Shown here one piece after another: positions 56,317-64,000 of a DNA stretch of 64,000 nt. The stretch is from the NCBI RefSeq assembly GCF_026650985.1, contig NZ_CP086239.1, positions 4,862,501 to 4,926,500 of the forward strand. The letters are read 5' to 3'. The DNA comes from Clostridium estertheticum (GTDB taxonomy: Bacteria > Bacillota > Clostridia > Clostridiales > Clostridiaceae). Every line of letters begins with the position of its first letter. The first letter of the stretch is position 1. The translations under genes were made by a program, and so were the position numbers. The notes beneath the pieces were generated by a model. The model did not search any database and was not told the DNA's origin. It saw nothing but the letters and a program-made list of their open reading frames with translations.

Positions 56317-56354
56317 AAATAACATTTTATGCAGTTATATCTTAGTATAAATGT

Positions 56355-56603
56355 GATACAATATGAATTTCTCCGGAAGTGGTAGCAAATAAGAAGGGCA
56401 GAAACATTGAAATTCCATTTAAAATTCTTCTTTTGCAAATATAAAATTCTCGTAAGCCTGACTGGAAGGAAGGCTAGCGAACCGGCGAATGCCGAATGTG
56501 AGCGATAGAAAATTTTATATTTGCAAAAGATTAGAATTTCTTAATGGAATTTCACGTTTCAAACTCTTATTTGGTACTATGCAGGAGACAATCATATTGT
56601 ATC
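56355..56603. repeat. Long imperfect inverted repeat including the end of the ftsH-like gene
   Basis: The arms run from 56355 to about 56452 and from about 56503 to 56603. They begin with the exact pair GATACAATATGA/TCATATTGTATC and stay similar throughout (GCAAATATAAAATT, GAAATTCCATT, CAAATAAG). The right arm contains the last codons and the stop of the ftsH-like gene. The 50-base centre holds two small hairpins, AGCCT/AGGCT and CGGCGAATGCCG. It is non-coding apart from the CDS end. Confidence 0.8.
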
Positions 56604-58343
56604 TTTATTTATAATACTTATTAAATCTTCGTGATTTATAGTTTCTTTTTTAATTAATAAACTGGTAATAGATTTCAAAGATTCTTTTTCAGTTGTTAAA
56701 ATGGCTATAACTTCATCATATAACTGCGAAATTAAATTTTTACATTCTGAGAATACATCGTCTTGATTTGTAAAACCTGATTCTTTTAATTTGGCCATTG
56801 TAAGTAGACCCAAGGATTCACCCATTCCATATTCTGTTATCATGTTTGTTATAAGCTGAGTACTCCTCTGCAAATCGCTATATGCACCAGTGGTTACATG
56901 ATCCCTACCGAAAATAATCTCTTCAGCAGCCCTGCCACCTAAAAGTACCATTATTTTTTTCTTTATATAATCTTTGTTTTGATATAGTTTATCTTCGGGA
57001 ATACTTAAAGTATAACCGCCAGCACCTTTGGTAGTTGGAATTATAGTTACTTTAGATACCTTGTCTTTTGGTAACATCTTAAGTGAAATTAAAGCATGTC
57101 CCGCTTCATGGAATGCAGTTATTTTTCTATCATTATCTTTAATATAATCTCTATCAACTTTTTCATAACCAGCTAGCATTATTGAATAAGCTTTATCTAA
57201 ATGAACATTTTCAATAAATGTAGAATTGTCTTTACAAGCAATAATAGCAGCTTCATTAGCTAAATTCTCAAGTTTTGCACCTGAAAAAGATGTAGTTTTA
57301 TGTGCCCATTCGCTGTAGTCTATATCCTTAATAGGTTTGTTTTTTAGGTGAAGTTTTAAAATCTTTTCTCTAGCAGACACATCAGGAAGAGTTACTTCAA
57401 TATGTCTATCAAAACGACCAGGACGAAGTAGTGCCGCGTCAAGCATATCAAGCCTATTAGTTGCTGCAATTATAATTATGCCTTCTGACTCATTAAAACC
57501 AGACATTTCAGTTAGTAGAGCGTTAAGTGTCTGATCTTTCTCATCAGAACCACCACCAGTTCCATTATCTCTTTTTTTGCCAATAGCATCAATCTCATCA
57601 ATAAAGATAACTGCTCTTCCATGACTTCTTGCTTTCTTAAATAAGCTTCTGATCCTTCCAGCTCCAACCCCTACATATATCTGAACAAAATCAGAGCCTG
57701 ACACTGCGTAGAAAGGTACATTTGCCTCACCAGCTACTGCTTTTGCGAGAAGTGTTTTACCTGTACCTGGATCTCCATATAAAATTACACCTCTTGGCAT
57801 TCTAGCTCCATAAGCAGAATATTTCTCCGGGTTTTTAAGAAAATCAACTACATCTTGTACACTATCTTTAGCTTCTTCATTACCGGCTACATTTTCAAAG
57901 TTAAAACCAATATCATCCACCGCAGTGACGTCAAGGTTGCTAGCCGAGAACATTCCTTTTGTTTTTCTCTTTGCAGGTTTAAAGCACATACACCCAAGTA
58001 CTATAAGAGAAATTACAAAACCTGATATTGATGCAACTTCTAGTGGACTAGTTAGAGCTTGCTCAGAAACATTTATACCATTTTTAAGTAAACCTTCTTT
58101 GAAATTGTTAGTTCTTGGATTATCAGTTTCGTAAATAGTCCCATCTTTAAGTTTAACTTGAATTTTAGGAGAGGTGGTTACATACACGGTGGAAATAGTG
58201 TTTAGCGAGGCATCTTTAAGAAAGTCTGTATATAGTTTATTTGAAGATACTTTAAAGGTATTACTTATAAAAACGAGTAATACTAATGATAAAACTGCAG
58301 TAATAATAGGAAGCAAAATATACTTGTTTTTAATTTTATTCAT
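56592..58343 (-). CDS. ftsH: FtsH-like membrane AAA+ zinc metalloprotease
   Basis: Two N-terminal membrane segments (about 10-27 and 105-122) flank a small outer domain. The AAA+ module has Walker A GDPGTGKT (Asp in place of the usual Pro), Walker B VIFIDEIDAIG and the second region of homology (ATNRLDMLDAALLRPGRFD). The protease has HEAGH at 412-416. At 583 residues it lacks the long acidic tail of the main FtsH, so this may be a second copy. It degrades membrane and some soluble proteins. The ATG has no clear ribosome binding site and an in-frame stop lies seven codons upstream; a tiny reading frame with a good site precedes it. Confidence 0.88.
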   Translation of the reverse strand: MNKIKNKYILLPIITAVLSLVLLVFISNTFKVSSNKLYTDFLKDASLNTISTVYVTTSPKIQVKLKDGTIYETDNPRTNNFKEGLLKNGINVSEQALTSPLEVASISGFVISLIVLGCMCFKPAKRKTKGMFSASNLDVTAVDDIGFNFENVAGNEEAKDSVQDVVDFLKNPEKYSAYGARMPRGVILYGDPGTGKTLLAKAVAGEANVPFYAVSGSDFVQIYVGVGAGRIRSLFKKARSHGRAVIFIDEIDAIGKKRDNGTGGGSDEKDQTLNALLTEMSGFNESEGIIIIAATNRLDMLDAALLRPGRFDRHIEVTLPDVSAREKILKLHLKNKPIKDIDYSEWAHKTTSFSGAKLENLANEAAIIACKDNSTFIENVHLDKAYSIMLAGYEKVDRDYIKDNDRKITAFHEAGHALISLKMLPKDKVSKVTIIPTTKGAGGYTLSIPEDKLYQNKDYIKKKIMVLLGGRAAEEIIFGRDHVTTGAYSDLQRSTQLITNMITEYGMGESLGLLTMAKLKESGFTNQDDVFSECKNLISQLYDEVIAILTTEKESLKSITSLLIKKETINHEDLISIINKDTI

Positions 58344-58376
58344 AGAATCGAAGCAAGAGTTCTACTTTACTTTACT

Positions 58377-58403
58377 TTAGAGTAGCCGTAGAATCCGCCT
58401 CAT
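58377..58403 (-). CDS. Possible 8-codon leader peptide before the ftsH-like gene
   Basis: AAGGA followed six bases later by ATG opens a frame reading MRRILRLL and stop, 33 bases before the ftsH-like start, which itself lacks a binding site. Its codons AGG, CGG, CTA and CTC look uncommon for this AT-rich genome. A slightly earlier ATG (58410) opens a 12-codon frame in another phase. This could be a regulatory upstream frame or chance. The remaining 58404-58709 stretch is AT-rich with no other feature that I can support. Confidence 0.3.
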   Translation of the reverse strand: MRRILRLL

Positions 58404-58709
58404 TCACCATCCTTTCTAATAAAGCAGACTTATTTTTTATACTAATATATCTTATATTTTAATTTGCAAAATAAACATAATACGTGAAACTAAACTTTTA
58501 CAATCTCGACTTGTAAGGGTTATTATAATATTATTCTAAGGCCTTGTCCACCGAACCTAATAGAATATGGAAATGTAAATAATGTAAAAAAATAGAGATT
58601 TAATTTTATCATTTATTGTATACTTTATTTATGATAGAATTAGGTGAGTATTCCATAATACTTAGAGGCTTAAATTATCGAATAGCTTTTGAAAAGGGGA
58701 ACATAAAAT

Positions 58710-59657
58710 ATGGGTAAAAAAGTTTATGCTATAAAGGAAGGATTTAATTCTAATACTAATGAAAAGATAGAAAATATAATAGTTGGTACTTGGGCAGAGT
58801 GCTTGAAATATGTAAAAGGAGTAAAAGGTGCTAAATATAAGAGCTTTGAGGATAAAAACGAAGCTGAAAAGTTTTTAAATGGTGATCCTATTATTTTAGA
58901 TAAGATAAATAACAATTATCCAAAGGATATCCTTCATATTTATGTGGATGGTAGTTATAATTCACAAACTATGGAGTATTCATATGGAGTGGTAGCAGTT
59001 CGTGATGATGTAGTTGTACATATAGAAAGTGGCAAAGGTAAAAGTGATTCTACTAAAAATATAAGACAAATTGCAGGGGAACTAGAAGGGGCAGTAAAGG
59101 GATGTAAGTATGCACAAAGTACGGGAGAAAAGAAAGTAGTAATATTTCATGATTATATAGGGATTTGTTATCATGCTACGGGGTTCTGGGATAGGAAAGA
59201 GGAATCATCAAAAGAATATTACATGAAAATGCAAGAAATTATGAAGAGTGGACTCGAGGTTATATTTGTTAAAGTAGATAGTCATACAGGAGATTTGTTT
59301 AATGAACTTGTGGACGAGAAATGTAAGGAGTGCCTCGGAATAAAATCAGATAAGGTTGTGGAAAAGTGGCTAGCATGTAACACTATAAATGTAGCAAACG
59401 AGGCGCTAAAGGACGAAATTCGCTTAATAGCGCCAAAGGGTGAGGCTAATATAATTGTTAAGGAGCCTAACACTATTAAGGATTCTTATATTAAACAAAA
59501 CTGCAATGAAAAGCAAAATAAAGCATATTCATTTAGTGAAATTGTTCGTGAGTATACAATTAATAAAAGAGAAATAGATAGTTTACTTTTGAATCTAAGT
59601 AGTGATGAAAAAACAAATTTTATTATTTATCTATTGAAAGCAAATAATATGAAGTAA
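58710..59657 (+). CDS. rnhA: RNase H1 with N-terminal hybrid-binding domain
   Basis: Residues 1-57 form the RNase H1 hybrid-binding (viroplasmin-like) domain (VYAIKEGFN, WAECLKYVKGVKGAKYKSF). The catalytic domain has Asp80 (VDGSYN), Glu124 (AGELEGAV), Asp148 (FHDYIG) and Asp202 after DSHTGDLFNELVDEKC. The enzyme cuts RNA in RNA-DNA hybrids. About 100 further residues follow the catalytic domain and are not part of the usual family; their function is unknown. AAGGGGAAC serves as binding site. Confidence 0.88.
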   Translation: MGKKVYAIKEGFNSNTNEKIENIIVGTWAECLKYVKGVKGAKYKSFEDKNEAEKFLNGDPIILDKINNNYPKDILHIYVDGSYNSQTMEYSYGVVAVRDDVVVHIESGKGKSDSTKNIRQIAGELEGAVKGCKYAQSTGEKKVVIFHDYIGICYHATGFWDRKEESSKEYYMKMQEIMKSGLEVIFVKVDSHTGDLFNELVDEKCKECLGIKSDKVVEKWLACNTINVANEALKDEIRLIAPKGEANIIVKEPNTIKDSYIKQNCNEKQNKAYSFSEIVREYTINKREIDSLLLNLSSDEKTNFIIYLLKANNMK

Positions 59658-59679
59658 TATAGATTATTGAGGTGATATA

Positions 59680-61746
59680 TTGGGAAATTTCGAAAATTTA
59701 AGTATTGAGCGACGTTATAAGATTATTTTCGATGAAAACCAGAAGCTTAAGAAGCGAAATCAGGAAATAGAGGAGCAAAATACTCAGTTACTTGACATTA
59801 TTGAAAATTTATCTGAGGGAGTAATGTTTGCTAATAGTAAGGGCGATTTTATAAATGTGAATTCGGAAGCAAAGAGGCTTATTTATAAATCAGATATAGG
59901 AATTAATATAGCGGATGCTTTTAAGAATATTAAAGTGTTCGATATGCTAGGCAATCAGGTGCCTTATAAAGATTTTCCATCAGTGAGAGCATTAAGAGGT
60001 GAAAAATCAAAGAATGTTAAGATTTTTGTATGCCATCCTAATAAAGAATACTATGCAGAAATTAGTTCAACTCCTATTTATAATGCAGATGGTGATTTAA
60101 CTATAATAGTATCTTGTTTTCACGATATTACAGAAACAATAAACCAATCAAGAGAAATAGAGAAGCAGAAAAAGGAATTAGAAGCTATAATAGAAAATAT
60201 AGCTGATTCTATTGCTATTTTCGATGATAAAGGGAAATACATCTTAGTAAATAAAACATCTAGGGAATTGTTTTTCTCGTCTTGCAATAGTTTGGAAAAT
60301 ATAAGTGATGGGTATAATGCATCTGAGTTTTATGATATTAATGGAGAGAAAATTGATACTGAAAATATTCCAGCAAATAGAGTTATGAGTGGTGAAGAAT
60401 TTAAAAATATGAGAATGATAGTTAAGTCCCCAGGTAAAACATTACAAATAGATGTTAATGGTACACCTATTTATGATAGCAATGGGAAATTTATATTAGG
60501 AGTTCTTTGTAGTAGAGATATGACAGACTATTTTAAACACGAGGAAATTATAAGGAGCCGTTATGAATTTTTAAATAGAATGGTAAATACGTTTGATTTA
60601 CCTGTCGCTCGATTATCATATCAAGATTTTAAAATTGTGGATATTAATAGAAAAGCTTTTAGTATTATTCAATCGATTAATCCCAGTGTTAAATCAATTA
60701 ATCAAATAAAGGGTAATAGAATTGAAGATTTGCTTGAAAACTTTAAAAAGAGTGAATACTATAAGTGTTTAGATGAAGTTTTAAAGGATAAGAAAATTAA
60801 GTATTTAAATAAAAAAGCTTTAACCTTAAATGGAAACCAAGTATACTTTAATATTATATTTGAACCAGTATTTGAAGTGAATGGCGAAATTCGTGAAATA
60901 TTAATTTTAATAATAGATGTTACTCCTGAAATTAAATCTAATATAGTTATGGAGAAAGCATTAAAAGTACAGGGAGAATTCCTTGTTAATATATCGCATG
61001 AACTTAAAACACCACTAAATGTTATATTTGCAACGGCGCAGTTATTTAGAATGTATTGTAATAGTGGCTCTCTTGATGATAAAAAGGATTCCATTATTAA
61101 ATATATAGAATCAATTAAGCAAAATTCTTATAGATTATCTAAAATTATTAATAACATAGTTGATTTATCAAAAATAGAAGCAGGCTTTTATAAACTGAAT
61201 TTATCTAATAATAATATAGTTGAAATTGTAGAAGAAATTGTTGTGTCTTTAACTAATCTGACTGAGAGTAAGGGATTAAACATTGTTTTCGACACGGACC
61301 TTGAGGAAAATATTATTGCTTGTGATATAGAAAAAATAGAGAGAATAGTCTTAAATCTTATATCAAATGCTATTAAATTTTCAGATATAGGTGATGAAAT
61401 ACTTGTCTATGTTAAGAATGAAAATAAATTTGTTGAAATATCAGTTAAAGATAATGGTATTGGCATTGAAGAGGAGCATTTGGATATGATATTTGACAGG
61501 TTTAGACAGGTAGATAAGTCGTTATCAAGAAATGCAGAGGGTACGGGTATTGGCCTTAGTTTAGTTAAGTCGATTGTTGAATTACATGGTGGTAATATAT
61601 ATGTTGAAAGTGAATTTGGGAAGGGAAGCAAGTTTACAGTAAGACTTCCGAATAAAAAGGTACTTCATGAAAATATGCTCTATAGTAGCAATGTGAGAGG
61701 TCATGATGAAAATATAAAAATAGAACTGTCAGATGTTTATTCATAA
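59680..61746 (+). CDS. Cytoplasmic PAS-domain histidine kinase (orphan)
   Basis: The TTG start has GAGGTGA at a good distance. A short coiled coil is followed by three PAS domains (about 40-155, 165-280 and 290-410), then HisKA with His440 in NISHELKTPLNVIF and an ATPase domain (NLISNAIKFSD, DNGIGIEEE, GTGIGLSLVKSIVELHGG). There is no membrane segment and no response regulator nearby. Orphan PAS kinases of this kind often feed Spo0A in clostridia, so a sporulation role is possible but unproven. It lies 22 bases after rnhA. Confidence 0.88.
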   Translation: MGNFENLSIERRYKIIFDENQKLKKRNQEIEEQNTQLLDIIENLSEGVMFANSKGDFINVNSEAKRLIYKSDIGINIADAFKNIKVFDMLGNQVPYKDFPSVRALRGEKSKNVKIFVCHPNKEYYAEISSTPIYNADGDLTIIVSCFHDITETINQSREIEKQKKELEAIIENIADSIAIFDDKGKYILVNKTSRELFFSSCNSLENISDGYNASEFYDINGEKIDTENIPANRVMSGEEFKNMRMIVKSPGKTLQIDVNGTPIYDSNGKFILGVLCSRDMTDYFKHEEIIRSRYEFLNRMVNTFDLPVARLSYQDFKIVDINRKAFSIIQSINPSVKSINQIKGNRIEDLLENFKKSEYYKCLDEVLKDKKIKYLNKKALTLNGNQVYFNIIFEPVFEVNGEIREILILIIDVTPEIKSNIVMEKALKVQGEFLVNISHELKTPLNVIFATAQLFRMYCNSGSLDDKKDSIIKYIESIKQNSYRLSKIINNIVDLSKIEAGFYKLNLSNNNIVEIVEEIVVSLTNLTESKGLNIVFDTDLEENIIACDIEKIERIVLNLISNAIKFSDIGDEILVYVKNENKFVEISVKDNGIGIEEEHLDMIFDRFRQVDKSLSRNAEGTGIGLSLVKSIVELHGGNIYVESEFGKGSKFTVRLPNKKVLHENMLYSSNVRGHDENIKIELSDVYS

Positions 61747-61897
61747 AAACTTTATACTATTGCATAAGTATTCCAAATTAAATTTTTATTTCTACTATTA
61801 GATCTACTTATTAATTTTCAAAAGAGTACATTAATCAATTAAAAAATGCACATCCTATAAAGAATAAATAAATAAATAAAGAAGGGGTGTGTAATTT

Positions 61898-62074
61898 ATG
61901 CAAAATAAATTTATATCAACAATTACAGCAGGTGCGATAATTGGTGTGGCCGCAGGTATGATGTTAATTCCTAATATGGACAGAAACACAAGAAGAAGAG
62001 CTAAAAAAACAGGTAAGATGGTAATGAATATGGCAGGGGACATGTATGATAATATCAAGGATCATATTTTATAA
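61898..62074 (+). CDS. YtxH-like small membrane protein (58 aa)
   Basis: A short frame with an AAGGGGTG binding site. The product has one N-terminal hydrophobic helix rich in Gly and Ala (AGAIIGVAAGMMLIP), then a basic stretch (NTRRRAKKTGK) and an amphipathic tail ending DNIKDHIL. This layout is that of YtxH-domain proteins, small membrane-associated stress or envelope proteins of unknown mechanism. A terminator follows directly. Upstream is a short AATA tandem run. Confidence 0.75.
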   Translation: MQNKFISTITAGAIIGVAAGMMLIPNMDRNTRRRAKKTGKMVMNMAGDMYDNIKDHIL

Positions 62075-62089
62075 TTATGATTTAAAAGG

Positions 62090-62137
62090 CTCCAAACTAT
62101 GTTAGTAAACACATGGTTTGGAGTTTTTAATGTTTTT
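62090..62137 (+). terminator. Rho-independent terminator after the YtxH-like gene
   Basis: CTCCAAAC pairs with GTTTGGAG, followed by TTTTTAATGTTTTT. Confidence 0.85.
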
Positions 62138-62263
62138 AGCATAAATTCAAAATCTATTCATATATTTACAATATTATAGGTGAACTATGTTATAATTGAA
62201 TTAAATTGTCGATTTGTATAAATTAATACTATTATATTACCATGTTGTAAAGGAAGAGTGATT

Positions 62264-63562
62264 ATGGAAATATTATCTATGGGAGAAAAGATAAAGAGGA
62301 AAAGAAAAGAGCTTAACATGACATTAAAAGACCTTGCGGGTAGTAGAATAACTCCAGGTCAAATTAGCTTAGTAGAATCTGGTAAATCAAATCCAAGTAT
62401 GGATTTATTAGAATATTTAGCAAATGATTTAAATACAACTGTTGAATATCTAATGGAGTCAGAGGAAACTCAGGCTGAAAAAATATGCTTGTTCTACCAA
62501 AACATTGCTGAAGCTCAAATTTTGAATAGTGATTTATTGCAGGCGGAGCAAAACATCGATAAATCTATATATTACTGTGAAAAATATAAATTAGAATATC
62601 AAGGAGCTAGGAATTTATCTTTAAGAGGCGATATATATATGGAGAAGCAAGACATTGCGTTAGCTCAACAGATTTTTCTTTCCGCAAATATAATCTTTAT
62701 CAAAAATAATTCTTATGAAGAAATAATTGAGACTTTACTAAAACTAGGGAAAATAACCCTTAAGATGATGGGATACCAGTCAGCCTCTAGTTATTTTAAG
62801 CAAGCTGAAAAAGTCTTTATAGACAATCAAATGGGAAATGATTTTTTACTCGGAGAAATATATTATTATATAGGTTACACTTATTTTAAATTAGAAAACA
62901 TTGAAAATGCTATAAAATATTCATATTTAGCTAAGGAAAAATTCAATCAAATAAATAGTGAAAATGAGTATGCTAATTCACTCCTATTACTCGCAGATGG
63001 ATATAATAAAAAAGGTGATATTAAAAATGCTATAAAATACTCGAAGATTACTTTGAAAGTATTTAAAGAAATTAATAATTTGACTTATATATCGGAGATA
63101 GAAAATAATTTAGGCAGATTATTTTATGAATTTGAAAATATGGAAGAATCATTTATACACCTAAATAAGGCTAAGGAGATTAGACAAAATACTAAGGACT
63201 TAAAATTAATAGACACCTTAGCTAATATTTGTGAAAATTATATTAAGCTTAAGTCTGTAAGTAAAGCTAAAGAAGCTTTAAACCATATACTAGATTATAT
63301 TGAAGATGGTAATAATAAAGCACTATTTCAGTATTACTTATTAAAATATAGAGTCGATTTATTAGAAGACAATAAAAATGAAGCTGAGAACACATTACTT
63401 CAAGCACTAAGATTTGTAAAAGAGCAAGATAAACTAAAGGAAGCGGCTGAAATATCTATAATGATTGGGAAGTTCTATGTTGAGGGTGGCAGAAGTATAG
63501 AAGCGGCTAAATATTTAAATGAAGGTGTAGAGTTGTTTAAAAGATTAGGAGTAATAAAGTAA
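62264..63562 (+). CDS. HTH-TPR regulator 1 (RRNPP-like layout)
   Basis: The ATG at 62264 follows GGAAG; a GTG two codons earlier is possible. Residues 1-65 are an XRE-type helix-turn-helix (LKDLAGSRITPGQISLVESGKSNPS). The remaining 365 residues are about nine TPR-like helix pairs (AQQIFLSAN, AASYFKQAEK, NAIKYSYLAKEKF). An XRE domain joined to a TPR array is the layout of PlcR, NprR and related peptide-sensing regulators. No obvious signal-peptide pheromone gene follows, so peptide sensing is only a possibility. Confidence 0.82.
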   Translation: MEILSMGEKIKRKRKELNMTLKDLAGSRITPGQISLVESGKSNPSMDLLEYLANDLNTTVEYLMESEETQAEKICLFYQNIAEAQILNSDLLQAEQNIDKSIYYCEKYKLEYQGARNLSLRGDIYMEKQDIALAQQIFLSANIIFIKNNSYEEIIETLLKLGKITLKMMGYQSASSYFKQAEKVFIDNQMGNDFLLGEIYYYIGYTYFKLENIENAIKYSYLAKEKFNQINSENEYANSLLLLADGYNKKGDIKNAIKYSKITLKVFKEINNLTYISEIENNLGRLFYEFENMEESFIHLNKAKEIRQNTKDLKLIDTLANICENYIKLKSVSKAKEALNHILDYIEDGNNKALFQYYLLKYRVDLLEDNKNEAENTLLQALRFVKEQDKLKEAAEISIMIGKFYVEGGRSIEAAKYLNEGVELFKRLGVIK

Positions 63563-63618
63563 ACTATTTATGGGGAATTTCACAAATTAATTATACGATT
63601 TGTGGATAGGTGAAGACA

Positions 63619-64000
63619 ATGAAGATATTATCAACGGGAGAAAAAATAAAAAGAAGTAGAATATATAAAGGATATACATTAAAACAGATATGTGATGACA
63701 AAATATCAGTATCTAAAATGAGCTGTATAGAAAATAATAAGGTTATAGCAGAGCCTTGGGTATTAGAATTAATCAGTAAGGAACTAGACATAGATCTCGG
63801 ATATCTAAATGAAAATGTATTTGAGCAAGTTAAGGAAAATATTGAAATATTAAAGGTAAATGTAAAAAATGATGATAACATAGCTATTAAGGATGAGGAT
63901 TACAAAACTAATGTATCCTATAATTTGGAGGTAGCTGAAAAATATAATTATTATGATTTAGCTATTGAATTAATGCATATGTTATTTAATTTTTACTTAG
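63619..64000 (+). CDS. HTH-TPR regulator 2, 3' end outside the window
   Basis: AGGTGAAG precedes the ATG at 63619, and the frame stays open to the last base. The first 65 residues are a diverged copy of the HTH of the preceding gene (MKILSTGEKIKRSR, LKQICDDKISVSKMSCIENNK). The visible remainder begins a TPR-like part (YNLEVAEKYNYYDLAIELM). It is a tandem paralogue starting 57 bases after the first. The C-terminal part lies beyond the window. Confidence 0.78.
   Translation, partial: MKILSTGEKIKRSRIYKGYTLKQICDDKISVSKMSCIENNKVIAEPWVLELISKELDIDLGYLNENVFEQVKENIEILKVNVKNDDNIAIKDEDYKTNVSYNLEVAEKYNYYDLAIELMHMLFNFYL

Overview
The window looks like a chromosomal segment of a low-G+C, spore-forming Clostridium. 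Coding sequence is very AT-rich and ribosome binding sites are strong (AGGAGG type) with some TTG and GTG starts. There is a Spo0A with a sigma-H promoter and a 0A box, plus S-layer homology (SLH) proteins, SLAP-domain proteins and many two-component systems. Genus-level assignment is my inference; no rRNA or other marker gene is present. I see no phage, insertion sequence, CRISPR array, tRNA or rRNA.

Layout. 1-6.4 kb: 3' part of a chemoreceptor, an HTH-type regulator, a membrane-anchored YpmS-like protein, a small lipoprotein, spo0A and a SLAP-type protein. 6.7-14 kb: a large secreted Ig-like surface protein and two tandem YhgE/Pip membrane proteins. 14.3-25.7 kb: an NtrB/NtrC-like pair, a MacAB/YknXYZ-like ABC exporter, two copies of a roughly 416-bp non-coding repeat, an SLH protein and a secreted trypsin-like protease. 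25.8-29.5 kb (minus): a BceRS-BceAB-like module. 29.8-36.4 kb: RND exporter, membrane-fusion lipoprotein and SLH protein. 36.5-38.4 kb (minus): a NarL/DesK-type two-component system. 38.6-45.3 kb: a second RND, fusion protein and SLH protein set paralogous to the first. 45.4-49.9 kb: chemoreceptor, a SLAP protein with two small membrane-anchored partners, and a tiny secreted protein. 50-64 kb: mostly housekeeping (CorA-like and MntP-like transporters, PepD, a Fur-family regulator, an HD-GYP phosphodiesterase, a rhomboid protease, an FtsH-like protease, RNase H, an orphan PAS histidine kinase, a YtxH-like small protein and two HTH-TPR regulators).

The main theme is the cell envelope. Three times in 31 kb an exporter with its own membrane-fusion protein is followed by a gene for the same kind of SLH wall protein, and each exporter lies beside a different class of two-component system (NtrBC-like, BceRS-like, NarL/DesK-like). 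I propose that these are regulated exporter plus S-layer-protein cassettes, in which the SLH protein could play a wall-side role comparable to the outer-membrane channel of Gram-negative tripartite pumps. The genetic pattern is seen directly; the function is inference. Other notable points are a 429-bp stretch identical at every base between two SLH genes, an NtrC-like regulator lacking the GAFTGA loop and a normal Walker B, a roughly 78-residue N-terminal module shared by three secreted proteins, and a long inverted repeat that includes the end of the ftsH-like gene.
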